Positions 50,696 through 61,300 of a stretch of 64,000 bases of DNA are shown piece after piece. The notes beneath the pieces were generated by a model. It ran no database searches. It was not told where the DNA came from and worked only from the letters and a program-made list of their open reading frames with translations. The number at the start of each line of letters is the position of its first letter. The stretch's first letter is position 1. The DNA comes from Clostridia bacterium. Lineage in GTDB: Bacteria; Bacillota; Clostridia; TANB77; CAG-508. The position numbers were made by a program, and so were the translations under genes. Where the stretch lies: positions 1-64,000 of the forward strand of contig JAGALX010000027.1 in the NCBI GenBank assembly GCA_017625035.1, written 5' to 3'.

Positions 50696-51328
50696 ATGTT
50701 AGAGGGTATAAAACGCTTTTTTAAAAAGCAAGGAAAAAAAGAAGATGTACAATCAAATTCAAAAAATGCTGCTAAAGAAAGATTACATTTAGTATTAATG
50801 CAAGATAGAGCAAATGTATCTGTAGATTTTTTAGATATGATGAAACAAGAAATAATTGATGTAATTAAAAAATACGTAGATGTAGATGAACCTGAAATAG
50901 ATGTTAGATTAACAAATCAAATAAACGAAGATGGAACAAATGGAGCACCAGCATTATATGCTAATATTCCTATTGTGAGTATAAAAAATGAAAAAATAGG
51001 CGAAAAGAAAAAAATAAATCTAAAAAACAATAATTATAAGAATGAAAATGAAATTCCTGGTAAAAATAATACCGAAAAAAATGTAGATACAAAAGAAATT
51101 TCAAGTAATAAAGTAAAAACAGAAATAAAACAAATTAAAACTGAGGAAAATGATAAAATAAAAAAAGATGAAAATAAAGAAATAAAAAAAGTTGTAAAAA
51201 AATTATCACCAGAAGAAACAAAAAAAGCTGCAACTAAAAAATCTGCAACAAAAAAGACTTTAAATTCAGCTGCAGCTACAAAAACATCAACAGCAAAAAC
51301 AACTAAAAAAACAACTTCTAAAAAATGA
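50696..51328 (+). CDS. minE: MinE with a long lysine-rich C-terminal extension
   Basis: A 210-residue protein, against about 85-100 for typical MinE. Residues 1-85 are a normal MinE: a membrane-targeting helix (MLEGIKRFFKKQ), the MinD-binding segment (KNAAKERLHLVLMQDRANVS) and the dimerisation domain (DMMKQEIIDVIKKYVDVDEPEIDVRL). Residues about 105-210 are Lys/Asn/Glu/Thr/Ala-rich and end with histone-H1-like K-K-A-A-T-K-K and T-K-K-T repeats. The tail could bind DNA or membrane acidic groups. ATG 50696 follows GTGGAGG. Confidence 0.88.
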   Translation: MLEGIKRFFKKQGKKEDVQSNSKNAAKERLHLVLMQDRANVSVDFLDMMKQEIIDVIKKYVDVDEPEIDVRLTNQINEDGTNGAPALYANIPIVSIKNEKIGEKKKINLKNNNYKNENEIPGKNNTEKNVDTKEISSNKVKTEIKQIKTEENDKIKKDENKEIKKVVKKLSPEETKKAATKKSATKKTLNSAAATKTSTAKTTKKTTSKK

Positions 51329-51340
51329 GGTTAGGTTATT

Positions 51341-52447
51341 ATGAAAAATAAAATCCTTAAAAATATGGAATGGTCAGTAGTAGTTTGTGTAATTCTATTA
51401 ACTATAATAGGATGTATTGAATTATATTCTGTTACTGAAAGTTCCGGGTATACAGAGCTAAAAAAACAATTATTGTGGTTTTCAATAAGTATACCAATAA
51501 CCATAGCAATAATAACAATAGATTACAATATTATTGCAAAAATCTCACCAATATTATATATAATTATGTTCCTATTATTAATAGGTGTATTATTCACAGA
51601 TCCAATAAATGGTGCAACTAGTTGGTACAATATTGGATCTATATCTTTTCAACCTTCAGAATTTGCAAAAATATGTGTAATATTAAGTCTTTCTTTGGCG
51701 ATTGTAAAAGTGCAAAAAAATGAAAAAGAGCAAATAAGTAGACCAATCCAGTTATTAAAATGTTTACTTGTAGTTATAATACCAGTTTTATTAATTGTTA
51801 AGCAACCAGATTATGGAACTGCTATTGCATTTTGTGTAGCTACAGCAATTATTTTAATTACATCAGGTATAAACAAAAAATATATAATTACAGCTATAGT
51901 ACTAACAATAATTGCACTACCATTATTATATTTTTTCGTATTACCAAGTCATGCTAAAACAAGAATTGATGTATTTTTAAATCCAAATCTAGACCCAAGA
52001 GGATCTGGGTATAATGTGTTACAATCAAAACTAGCAATCGGATCTGGAAAAATGCTAGGCATGGGAATAAAAAATGGTAGTCAAACACAACTTGGGTATT
52101 TATATCCTCAAACAACAGATTTTATATATTCTGCAGTTGGGGAAGAAATGGGATTTATAGTAGCAGCATGTATTATAATTTTATATATTGTTCTAATAAC
52201 AAAAGCTTTGCATATAGCAAAAACGGCTAAAGATGACCTAGGTTCATATATTGCATCTGGTATAGCAGGAATATTTTTATTTCATATGGTAGAAAATATC
52301 GGAATGACTATGGGATTACTTCCTATTACAGGAGTTCCATTACCTTTTGTAAGTTATGGTGGAAGTTCATTGCTTACAAATTGTATTTTAATAGGGTTAT
52401 TGTTAAATATTAGTGGAAGAAGAAATAAAACAATGTTTGCTGAGTAA
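51341..52447 (+). CDS. rodA: SEDS glycosyltransferase RodA
   Basis: A 368-residue polytopic membrane protein of the SEDS family (peptidoglycan polymerase of the elongation machinery). The signatures are GATSWYNIGSISFQPSEFAKI (split; about 88-108), GYLYPQTTDFIYSAVGEEMGF (split; about 248-268) and GVPLPFVSYGGSSLLTN (about 330-346). About ten membrane helices. The position after minDE matches the minCDE-rodA arrangement common in Clostridia. Confidence 0.92.
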   Translation: MKNKILKNMEWSVVVCVILLTIIGCIELYSVTESSGYTELKKQLLWFSISIPITIAIITIDYNIIAKISPILYIIMFLLLIGVLFTDPINGATSWYNIGSISFQPSEFAKICVILSLSLAIVKVQKNEKEQISRPIQLLKCLLVVIIPVLLIVKQPDYGTAIAFCVATAIILITSGINKKYIITAIVLTIIALPLLYFFVLPSHAKTRIDVFLNPNLDPRGSGYNVLQSKLAIGSGKMLGMGIKNGSQTQLGYLYPQTTDFIYSAVGEEMGFIVAACIIILYIVLITKALHIAKTAKDDLGSYIASGIAGIFLFHMVENIGMTMGLLPITGVPLPFVSYGGSSLLTNCILIGLLLNISGRRNKTMFAE

Positions 52448-52497
52448 GTAATGTGGTTTATTAAAATGAAGCAGAAAAACACACATTCATATATAAA

Positions 52498-52538
52498 AAT
52501 CCGTATCTTACGGGTTCGATTTAAAGATAAATGTCGGA
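52498..52538 (+). terminator. Two-part hairpin after rodA
   Basis: AATCCG/CGGATT (about 52498 and 52533) enclose TATCTT/AAGATA. Weak T run (AGTTTTAG). Probable terminator. Confidence 0.4.
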
Positions 52539-52576
52539 TTAGTTTTAGTTAAATAATATAGTAATAGAGGATATAT

Positions 52577-53545
52577 ATGTTTATTAAAGAATTAAATATT
52601 GGAAATGTTAAATTAAATAATAATATACTTTTAGCACCTATGGCAGGAATTACAGATAGAGCTTTCAGAATTATATGTGAAAAATTTGGTCCCGGACTAG
52701 TTTGTACAGAAATGATAAGCGGTAAAGGTTTATTTTATGATGATTCAAAAACTAAACAATTATTAAATATGTCTGGCGAACAAAGACCAATTGCTGTACA
52801 AATATTTGGAAGTGATGTAGAGTCTATGAAATATGCAGCACAATATGTTTCAAAATATGCAGATATTGTTGATATAAACATGGGTTGTCCGGCACCAAAA
52901 GTTGTAAAAAATGGAGATGGAAGTAAACTATTATTAGATTTACCTAAAGCAAAAGAAATAATAGAAGAAGTTGTAAAAAGTTCATCTGTTCCTGTAACTG
53001 TTAAATTCAGAAAAGGCTGGGATAATGATAACATAGTAGCAATAAAAATGGCTAAAATAGCCGAAAATGCAGGAGCTTCTGCAATAACTATCCATGGTAG
53101 AACAAGAGCTGAATTTTATTCTGGGCAAGCCGATTGGGATATTATAAAAAAAGTAAAAGATAGTGTAAATATTCCAGTAATTGGAAATGGGGATGTAAAA
53201 AATGTTGAAGATGCAAAAAAAATGTTTGAAACAACAGGTGTAGATGGAATAATGATTGGAAGAGCATCTTTAGGAAATCCTTGGATCTTTAAACAGATTA
53301 TTTATGGTATGCAAAATGAAGAATTTTCTATTTCTAATGCAGAAAAATTAAGCTTAATACTAGAACATCTGAATTTAGCTATTAATGATAAAGGTGACCA
53401 TGTGGCTTTGATGGAAATGAGAAAGCATATTAGTTGGTATATTAAAAATTCTAAGGATGCAAGTAAAATTAGAGATAAAGTTAATCAAATTACTGATAAG
53501 GATGAGTTGGTGAAAACTTTAACTGAATACTTTAATATGACATGA
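52577..53545 (+). CDS. dusB: tRNA-dihydrouridine synthase B
   Basis: A 322-residue FMN-dependent TIM-barrel enzyme that reduces uridines in the tRNA D-loop region. LLAPMAGITDRAFRIICE (about 18-35), the catalytic cysteine in DINMGCPAPKVVKNGDGS (about 97-114), TVKFRKGWD, TIHGRTRAEFYSGQADW (about 170-186) and VIGNGDV / GIMIGRASLGNPW complete the DusB pattern. The GGATATAT start context is weak. A terminator follows. Confidence 0.95.
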   Translation: MFIKELNIGNVKLNNNILLAPMAGITDRAFRIICEKFGPGLVCTEMISGKGLFYDDSKTKQLLNMSGEQRPIAVQIFGSDVESMKYAAQYVSKYADIVDINMGCPAPKVVKNGDGSKLLLDLPKAKEIIEEVVKSSSVPVTVKFRKGWDNDNIVAIKMAKIAENAGASAITIHGRTRAEFYSGQADWDIIKKVKDSVNIPVIGNGDVKNVEDAKKMFETTGVDGIMIGRASLGNPWIFKQIIYGMQNEEFSISNAEKLSLILEHLNLAINDKGDHVALMEMRKHISWYIKNSKDASKIRDKVNQITDKDELVKTLTEYFNMT

Positions 53546-53556
53546 ATATAAATTAG

Positions 53557-53585
53557 AAGAATAGATTTTTATCTATTCTTTTTTT
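53557..53585 (+). terminator. Terminator after dusB
   Basis: The stem AAGAATAGAT/ATCTATTCTT (53557-53566 with 53571-53580) is followed by T residues. Confidence 0.85.
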
Positions 53586-53588
53586 GAT

Positions 53589-53719
53589 GCAAAAAGGGAA
53601 ACAAAGTCATATTTGAGGAATGTTACCAAGAAAGAAGCAAAATCAAGGTATCAGTGGGGAAAATGTATATTATTTGATATTCGCCCCAACTGCATAAGAA
53701 AATGTTGTTCCCTTTTGGC
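53589..53719 (+). ncRNA. Candidate structured RNA element
   Basis: An outer stem (GCAAAAAGGGAA-type at 53589-53604 with TTGTTCCCTTTT at 53705-53716) encloses an inner CAGTGGGG/CCCCAACTG stem-loop (about 53652-53696) and a purine-rich internal segment. It lies just upstream of the lipoprotein-like gene. I cannot match it to a known riboswitch. Confidence 0.4.
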
Positions 53720-53755
53720 AATTTCAATTAATAAAAATGTAAAGGGAGTGTGTGC

Positions 53756-54370
53756 ATGAACAAAAAAATAATTTGTATTAGTGCAATAGTTATTATTTTT
53801 ATGATTATTATTTTTTTTATAAAATTTAATTATAAAAAAATTAATTTTGGTAATAATGAAAGTAACAAAAGTGCTGATGAAGTTAAAGATTATATTTTAA
53901 ATATTAATTCGTATACTGCCGAAATTGAAGTAACAATTAATAGTAACAAAAATACTAATAAATATGTATTAAAACAAGAATATGTTTCTGGAAATATGGA
54001 AAAACAAACTGTTCTAAAACCTGAAAATATTGAAGGTGTAGAAATTTGTTATAAGGATGGAAATGTAGAAATTAGTAATTCAAAATTAAATTTAAGTAAA
54101 ATATATAATAATTATCAATATTTATCAGATAACGTATTATGGCTAAATTCTTTTGCAGAAAATTGCAAAAACAATTTAGAAAATGTAAGTATGTATGAAG
54201 AAAATGAATATGTAGTAATAGAACTTAATTTGAATAGTAATAAATATCTTGCAAATAGAAAGTTATATTTGGAGAAAGGGACTGGAAAACCTAAAAAAAT
54301 GATAGTACAAGATGATAACAAAAAAGATGTAATTTACATATTATATAAAGAGATAGAGTTAAATAAGTAA
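53756..54370 (+). CDS. Membrane-anchored GerS/LolA-like protein
   Basis: A 204-residue protein with an N-terminal membrane helix (about 4-22) and an extracytoplasmic beta-rich domain (about 35-204; YILNINSYTAEIEVTINSNK, LKQEYVSGNMEKQTVLKPEN, ENEYVVIELNLNSNKYL, KKMIVQDDN). This order resembles the GerS/outer-membrane-lipoprotein-sorting-like fold of Clostridia. No lipobox cysteine is apparent. ATG 53756 follows AAAGGGAGTG. Adjacent to the orphan mazF gene. Confidence 0.5.
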   Translation: MNKKIICISAIVIIFMIIIFFIKFNYKKINFGNNESNKSADEVKDYILNINSYTAEIEVTINSNKNTNKYVLKQEYVSGNMEKQTVLKPENIEGVEICYKDGNVEISNSKLNLSKIYNNYQYLSDNVLWLNSFAENCKNNLENVSMYEENEYVVIELNLNSNKYLANRKLYLEKGTGKPKKMIVQDDNKKDVIYILYKEIELNK

Positions 54371-54542
54371 AAAAATATAACATATTGAATAAAAGATAAG
54401 AAAAAATGACAGATAAAATAAATGAAAAATAATTTTTTTACTAATAAAAAGTTAAATAAAAAACAATTTGATAACAAACTCTATCTATATACGAATAGAA
54501 ATATATGAGCACTTTAATATTGAAATATTGGGAGTGAATTAT

Positions 54543-54887
54543 ATGGTAATTAAAAGAGGCGATATGTTTTATGCAGATTTAAGTCCTGTTGTAGGTTCTG
54601 AACAAGGAGGAATTAGACCTGTATTAATAATACAAAATGATATAGGAAATATGCACAGTCCGACAGTTATAGCAGCAGCAATAACTTCTCAAAGAGGTAA
54701 AAATAAATTACCAACACATATTGAAATAAATTCTAAAGAAAATGGATTGAAAGCAGATTCAATAGTACTTGCTGAACAAATTAGAACAATTGATAAAAGT
54801 AGATTAAAAGAAAAAATAGGTCATGTTGATGATGAGAAGGTTATGCTAAAAATAAACAATGCATTAGGTGTGAGTTTTGGTTTATAA
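54543..54887 (+). CDS. mazF: MazF/NdoA-type mRNA interferase without adjacent antitoxin
   Basis: A 114-residue PemK/MazF toxin. [32 protein letters not shown] (split; residues 2-33) is the diagnostic N-terminus (catalytic R25 region and conserved G/S-E-Q-G-G), followed by TVIAAAITS and [13 protein letters not shown]. It cleaves RNA at short sequence motifs, and NdoA homologues are chromosomally conserved in Firmicutes. The upstream 170 bases contain no ribbon-helix-helix antitoxin gene. ATG 54543 follows TGGGAGTG. Confidence 0.92.
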   Translation: MVIKRGDMFYADLSPVVGSEQGGIRPVLIIQNDIGNMHSPTVIAAAITSQRGKNKLPTHIEINSKENGLKADSIVLAEQIRTIDKSRLKEKIGHVDDEKVMLKINNALGVSFGL

Positions 54888-54966
54888 TGATAATATAAAA
54901 TGAATTATTTAGATGAAAAATACCAATTAATTAAAATAATTTTATAATAACATTAAAAATTTATAG

Positions 54967-55007
54967 TACAGAGTATTTCTAAAAAAAAGAGATATTCTGT
55001 ATTTTTT
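54967..55007 (+). terminator. Terminator after mazF
   Basis: The TACAGAGTAT/ATATTCTGTA stem (one G-U pair) is followed by TTTTTT. Confidence 0.65.
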
Positions 55008-55074
55008 AAAATTGTTAAAATACGGATAAAATAATGATAAAATTATAATAAAATATCGAAGGAGTGATGAAATT

Positions 55075-55155
55075 ATGATTAATATTAGACCAGTATCAGA
55101 TTTAAGAAACAAATATCCAGAAATAGAAGCAATACATATTACAGAATTTATATAA
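55075..55155 (+). pseudogene. Phd/YefM antitoxin remnant
   Basis: A 26-codon frame, MINIRPVSDLRNKYPEIEA then IHITEFI and a stop. The first 19 residues are the conserved start of Phd/YefM prevent-host-death antitoxins, preceded by GAAGGAGTGA. The rest of the antitoxin and its toxin are missing from the following 190 bases. Probably a decayed type II toxin-antitoxin locus. Confidence 0.7.
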
Positions 55156-55343
55156 AAAATTATGTGGTGTTTTATATTTTGAGAAACAATACCATGGAAA
55201 TAACAAGAATTTTATATTCAAGAAGAAACTTTAAAAAATTAATATAAAATTTAAGATTATACAAAAATTTTCAATAAAAAAGTATATAAATTTCCACTAT
55301 TGGAGAAAATATGTGAAAACATATTTACAAGGAGTGGAATTTT

Positions 55344-58300
55344 TTGAAAAGTAAATACAAAATTTTAAAAATTGGTGGCGCTCTTTTAGATAGTTATCAA
55401 TTAGAAAATTATCTACAAAAATTAGCCGCTGATCAAATTTTAAAATCAAAATCAGATAAAATAACATATCCAATTCCCAGAGTTAAGGAAAATTTAAAGT
55501 TTATATCAGATGTATATAATTTTTTGAATGAAGATTTAAAAAATAAAATACCAATACATCCTGCTGGAGAGTGGATTTTAGATAATTTTTATATAATAGA
55601 AAAAAATGCCAAAATGATAATAAAAGATTTAAACATAAAAAAATATGTTAATTTTGTTGGAATTGCAAACGGGCCAAATAAAGGATTTGCACGAGTATAT
55701 GTTTTAGCAAAAGAAATTATTTCATATACAGATGGAAAAATTAATGGTGAAAATTTGGAGCAATATTTGCGAGCATATCAAAATAAAAAAACTTTAAGCA
55801 TGGAAGAGCTATGGAGTATTGGAACTTTCCTTCAAATTTCTTTAATAGAAAAAATAAGAATTATTTGCGAAAAAATATATTTATCACAAATGCAAAAACG
55901 TAAAGTTGAAAATATAGTATCAAGATTAGTAGAATTCAACAATAATCCAGTTTTTAAGGCACCTGCAGTTTATAATTTAAAAATAGAGGAAAGTGTAGAA
56001 TCTAAATATCCTTTTATAGAATATATGTCATATAGATTAAAAAAATATGGAAAAAAAGCATATAGTTATTTGGAAATTTTAGAAGAGCAAGTTAATAAAA
56101 TGGGAAGCACTATTTTAGATTGCATAAATAGAGAGCATTTTGATATCGCTGCAAAAAAGATTTCTGTTGGAAATGCTATAATGTGTATAAATGCACTAAA
56201 TAGACTGAATTTTGTAGAAATATTTAATAATATTAATGGTGTAGAAGAAGTATTAAAACAAGATCCTGCAAAAATATATGATAAAATGGATTATAAAACT
56301 AAAGAATATTATAGAAGTGTAATTGAAAAAATGTCTAAAAAAACAAAAATATCAGAATTATATATAGCACAAAAATGCTTAGAGCTTGCTGAAAATGAAT
56401 GCAAAAAAAATGGCACAGAAAGTAAAAAATCACATGTTGGATATTATTTAATTTATGATGGAAAAAATGAGCTCTATGCTTGTTTATTAAATAAAAAAAA
56501 TAAATGTACTAACAAAAAAATTAAAGCTAAATTTTATATTGAGGGAATATCTATATTATCAATAATATTATCTTGCATAATTGGGTGGTATTTAAATATA
56601 AAAATAAATCAGTTTTTTATTCCATTTTTAATTTTTTTACTTTTAATTATTCCTTTAAAAAATATAATTATAAAAATAATTCAATATATTTCAGGAAAAA
56701 TAGTTAAACCAAAATTAATTCCAAAATTAGATTTTTATAATGGAATACCTGAGGAATATTCTACTATGGTTGTTATACCAACTATTGTTAAAAACAAAGA
56801 AAAAGTAGAAGAAATTATGAAAAAATTAGAAGTTTTTTATATGGCTAATAAAAGTGAAAATATATATTTTACTTTACTTGGAGATTGTAGCAGTTCAAAA
56901 AAAGAAAATGAAGAATTTGATGATGAAGTTATTAAATCTGGAACTGAGTTATGTGAAAAGTTAAATAACAAATATCCAGATGAAAAGTATCCAAAATTTA
57001 ATTTTATATACAGAAAAAGAACTTGGAATAATTCAGAAAATTGTTATTTAGGTTGGGAAAGAAAAAGAGGTTTATTAACTCAATTCAATGAGTATATTTT
57101 AGGCAATTCAAATAATTGTTTTGCAGCTAATACTTTTGAAACTGCCAAAACAGAAAATAAAAAAATACCAAATATAAAATATATTATAACTCTAGATTCT
57201 GATACAAATTTAGTTTTAAATACAGGATTAGAGCTAATAGGAGCAATGGCTCATATATTAAACAGACCTGTTTTAAACGAAAATAAAACACTAGTTATAG
57301 ATGGATATGGAATTATGCAACCTAGAGTTGGAATAGGATTATTAGAAGCAAGAAAAAGCATTTTTACAAAAATATTTTCTGGTTTAGCTGGAACGGATTC
57401 ATATACAAATGCTATTTCAGACTTTTATTATGATAATTTTGCAGAAGGAATATTTACAGGAAAAGGAATATATGATTTGCAAATTTTTTCAGAAGTATTA
57501 AAAGGCGAAATACCAGAAAATACAGTATTAAGCCATGACTTACTAGAAGGATGTTATGTAAGATGTGGTTTAGCATCAGATATTGTTTTAATGGATGGAT
57601 ATCCATCTTCATATAATGCATATAAAACTAGACTTCATAGATGGATAAGAGGAGATTATCAAATTTTATCATGGATTTTAAAAGATAGATTAAATATATT
57701 ATCTAAATATAAAATTATTGATAATATAAATAGAAGTCTTTCTGAAATTTGTGTGGTTTTATTATTATTTGTAAATTTATTAATACAAAGTAAAACAGTT
57801 ACAACTTTAGCTATAGTTTCAATAATAATTCCATATATTTTAGATTTTATAAATAAGGTTTTATATAAAAAGAATGGTGAGTTTAATCAAAAAAAATATT
57901 CGAAAGAAATAAATGGAATAGGTGCTATAATATTAAAAATTATAATTGATATTTCACTTATACCAGATAAAGCATTTTTATCAATAAGTGCTGGAGTAAA
58001 ATCTTTATATCGAATTATTAAATCTAAAAAGCACTTATTAGAATGGACAACGGCAGAAGAGGCTGAAAAGTTATCAAAAAGTGGAGTACTTCCATATTAT
58101 TTAAATATGGTTCCAAACATAATTTTAGGGGCTGGTATTTTTACAGGGGGCTGGTATATAAATAATATTTTATATATGTTAATAGGAATTTTGTGGCTAA
58201 TATCTCCTATTATAATGAATTATATAAGTAAACCAATTACCGAAAAAAATAAATATGAAGAATTAAATAAGGAAGATCAAAAATATATTTTAGAAGTAGG

Positions 58301-61300
58301 TAGTAGAACTTGGAAATTTTTTAAAGAAACTATAACAGAAGAAGGAAATTTTTTACCACCAGATAATTATCAAGAAAATAGAAAACAAAAAGTTGTATTT
58401 AGAACATCATCTACCAATATTGGTTTAGGTTTGTTAAGTGTTGTTGCAAGTTATGATTTAGGATATGAAGATAAAGAAAATACTATTAATTTATTAGAAA
58501 AAATGATACGAACTATTGAAAAATTACAAAAATGGAATGGGCATTTATATAATTGGTATAATACCAAAACTTTAGAGCCACTAATTCCTAGATATATTTC
58601 ATCCGTGGATAGTGGAAATTTTGTGGGATATTTATATGTTTTAAAACAATTTTTAATAAAAGAAAATGATAATGATGAAAAATTTAAACCGCTTATAAAT
58701 TCAGTTGATAATATAATAAATAATACAGATTTTTCAAAATTATTTGACGAAAAAAATGGATTATTTTCTATAGGATACAATATTGAAGATAATAAAATGA
58801 CAGATTCTTATTATGATTTACTAGCATCTGAAGCAAGACAAACTAGTTTAGTAGCTATTGCAAAAAAAGATGTTTCCGCAAAACATTGGAAAAATTTAAG
58901 TAGAACACTTACTATATTAAATAAATATAAAGGTCTAATATCTTGGTCTGGAACAGCTTTTGAGTATTTAATGCCATCAATAAATATTAAAAGATATCCA
59001 AATAGTTTATTAGACGAATCTTGTAAATTTTTAATAATGAGTCAAATTGAATATGCAAAAAAATTAGGAATAACATGGGGAATATCAGAATCTGCATTCA
59101 ATTTAAAAGATTTTAATGGAAATTATCAGTATAAAGCTTTTGGAATTCCATGGCTTGGGCTAAAAAGAGGACTAGCAGATGAAATGGTTGTATCATCATA
59201 TGGAACAATACTTGCTATAAATGATATTCCTACACAAGTAATAAAAAACCTCAAAGTACTACAAGAAAGTGGTATGTATGATAAATATGGATTTTATGAA
59301 TCTATTGATTATACACCTAGCAGAGTTGAAAAAGGAAAAAACTTTTCGGTTGTAAAAACTTATATGGCACATCATCAAGGTTTAATACTTCTTTCAATAG
59401 ATAATTTGGTAAAAAATAATATTTTTCAAGATAGATTTTTCGAAAATCCAGAAATTGAGGCAGTTGATATATTATTACAAGAACGTATGCCAGATAATGT
59501 TATAATTACTAAAGAGAAAAAAGAAAAAGTAGAAAAAATTAAATATATTGATTATGATTATTATGCAGAGCGTATTTTTGATAAGAAAAATGAAGATATT
59601 AATGAATTTAATTTAATATCAAATAATGATTATAGTATTTTAATAGATAAAAATGGAAATGGATATAGTAAATATAAAAATAAAATAATAAATAGATATA
59701 AAGAAACAGATGATAATAACCAAGGAATTTATTTCTTTATAAAAAATATTAAATCTAAAAAAATATGGTCTTCTGCAAATTTAAATTATTTAGATAAATC
59801 AGAAAAATATACCACAAGTTTTTTCCCAGACAAAAGCAAGTTTTCAAGAGTTGATGAAAATATAAAAACTACTGTATCTGTAGTAATTGCACCAGAGGAT
59901 CCAGTAGAAATTAGAAAAATAGATTTAAAAAATATTGGAAATGAAGATGAAATATTAGAAGTATCTAGCATCATAGAACCAGTAATATCAAGTGCTTCAC
60001 AAGACCATGCGCATAAAGCATTCAATAACTTATTTTTATCATTTGAAATACAAGATGGAATTATTATTGCAAAAAGGAAATTTAGGGATGACAGCGAAAA
60101 TGACTTATATTTAGCAGTAGGATTATATTCTGAAGATTCAATAACAGGAGAGATGGAATATGAATTAGATAGAAAAAATTTATATGGAAGGCAGAATTTT
60201 GGAATTCCAAATTTAATAAAAAATTCTAAACCATTTAGCAAAAAAGTTGAAAGTACTACTAATCCCATAATTGCATATAGAAGCTCAATAGAAGTAAAAT
60301 CAAATAAAAATAGTAGTTTGAGTTTAATAATTAGTGCTTCAGAAAATAAAGAAGAAGTTATTCAAAATGTAAAAAAATATATGAATTGTGAAAATATAGA
60401 AAGAGCAATAAATTTATCTAGAGCACAAATTGAAGCTAAAATACAATATTTGGGAATTCATGGGAAAGATGTAAGTTTATATCAAAGAATTTTATCACAT
60501 ATGCTAATAAAATGTGGAAACAAAGATTTAAAAATAGATGAAAACATGATTTATAAAACATCTGAACTATGGAAATTTGGAATTTCTGGTGATAATTTAA
60601 TATTATTAGCAACTGTAAAAGATATTGCAGAAATTGAAATTGTAGAAAATTTAGTAAAAGCATTTGAATATTATAAAATACAAAATATGCCTGTAGATTT
60701 AGTAATTATTAACGAAGAAAAAGAATCTTATGAAAATTATGTAAAAGATGCCATTAGTGAAATCATAGGAAATCACAATTTATTAAATATAAATTCAAAT
60801 GGAAAAATATTTGTTTTAAATAATATTAGTAAACAAGATAAAGAATTATTAAAAATAAGAGCTAATTTAATGTTACTCGGAAGTTATGGAAAAATAGGAT
60901 TACAGCTTGATGAATATGATTATGAATATAGTAAAACTTTAAAAAATATTAAATATCAAAAGAAAAATAATTACTCTGACAACATAATATCAGCAAATAA
61001 TAATTCAAATAATAAGATTAATTTCGAAGGTTTAAAATATTTTAATGAATATGGCGGATTTTCTAATGATGGAAAAGAATATATTATAAATGTTAATAAA
61101 AATGAGAAATTGCCATTAGCATGGAGCCATATTTTAGCAAATAAAAAATTTGGGACCGTACTAACTGATGGAATGGGAGGATATACTTGGTATAAAAATT
61201 CAAGATTAAATAGAATAACTTCATGGAGCAATGACCCAGTACAAGATTCTCAATCAGAAGTAATTTATTTGCAAGATTTAGAAAACAAAAATAGTTGGTC

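Noticed and set aside
53640..53719. Known riboswitch (cyclic-di-GMP or similar) before the GerS-like gene
   Set aside because: The conserved core nucleotides of the classes I can recall are not present, so only a generic structured element is reported.
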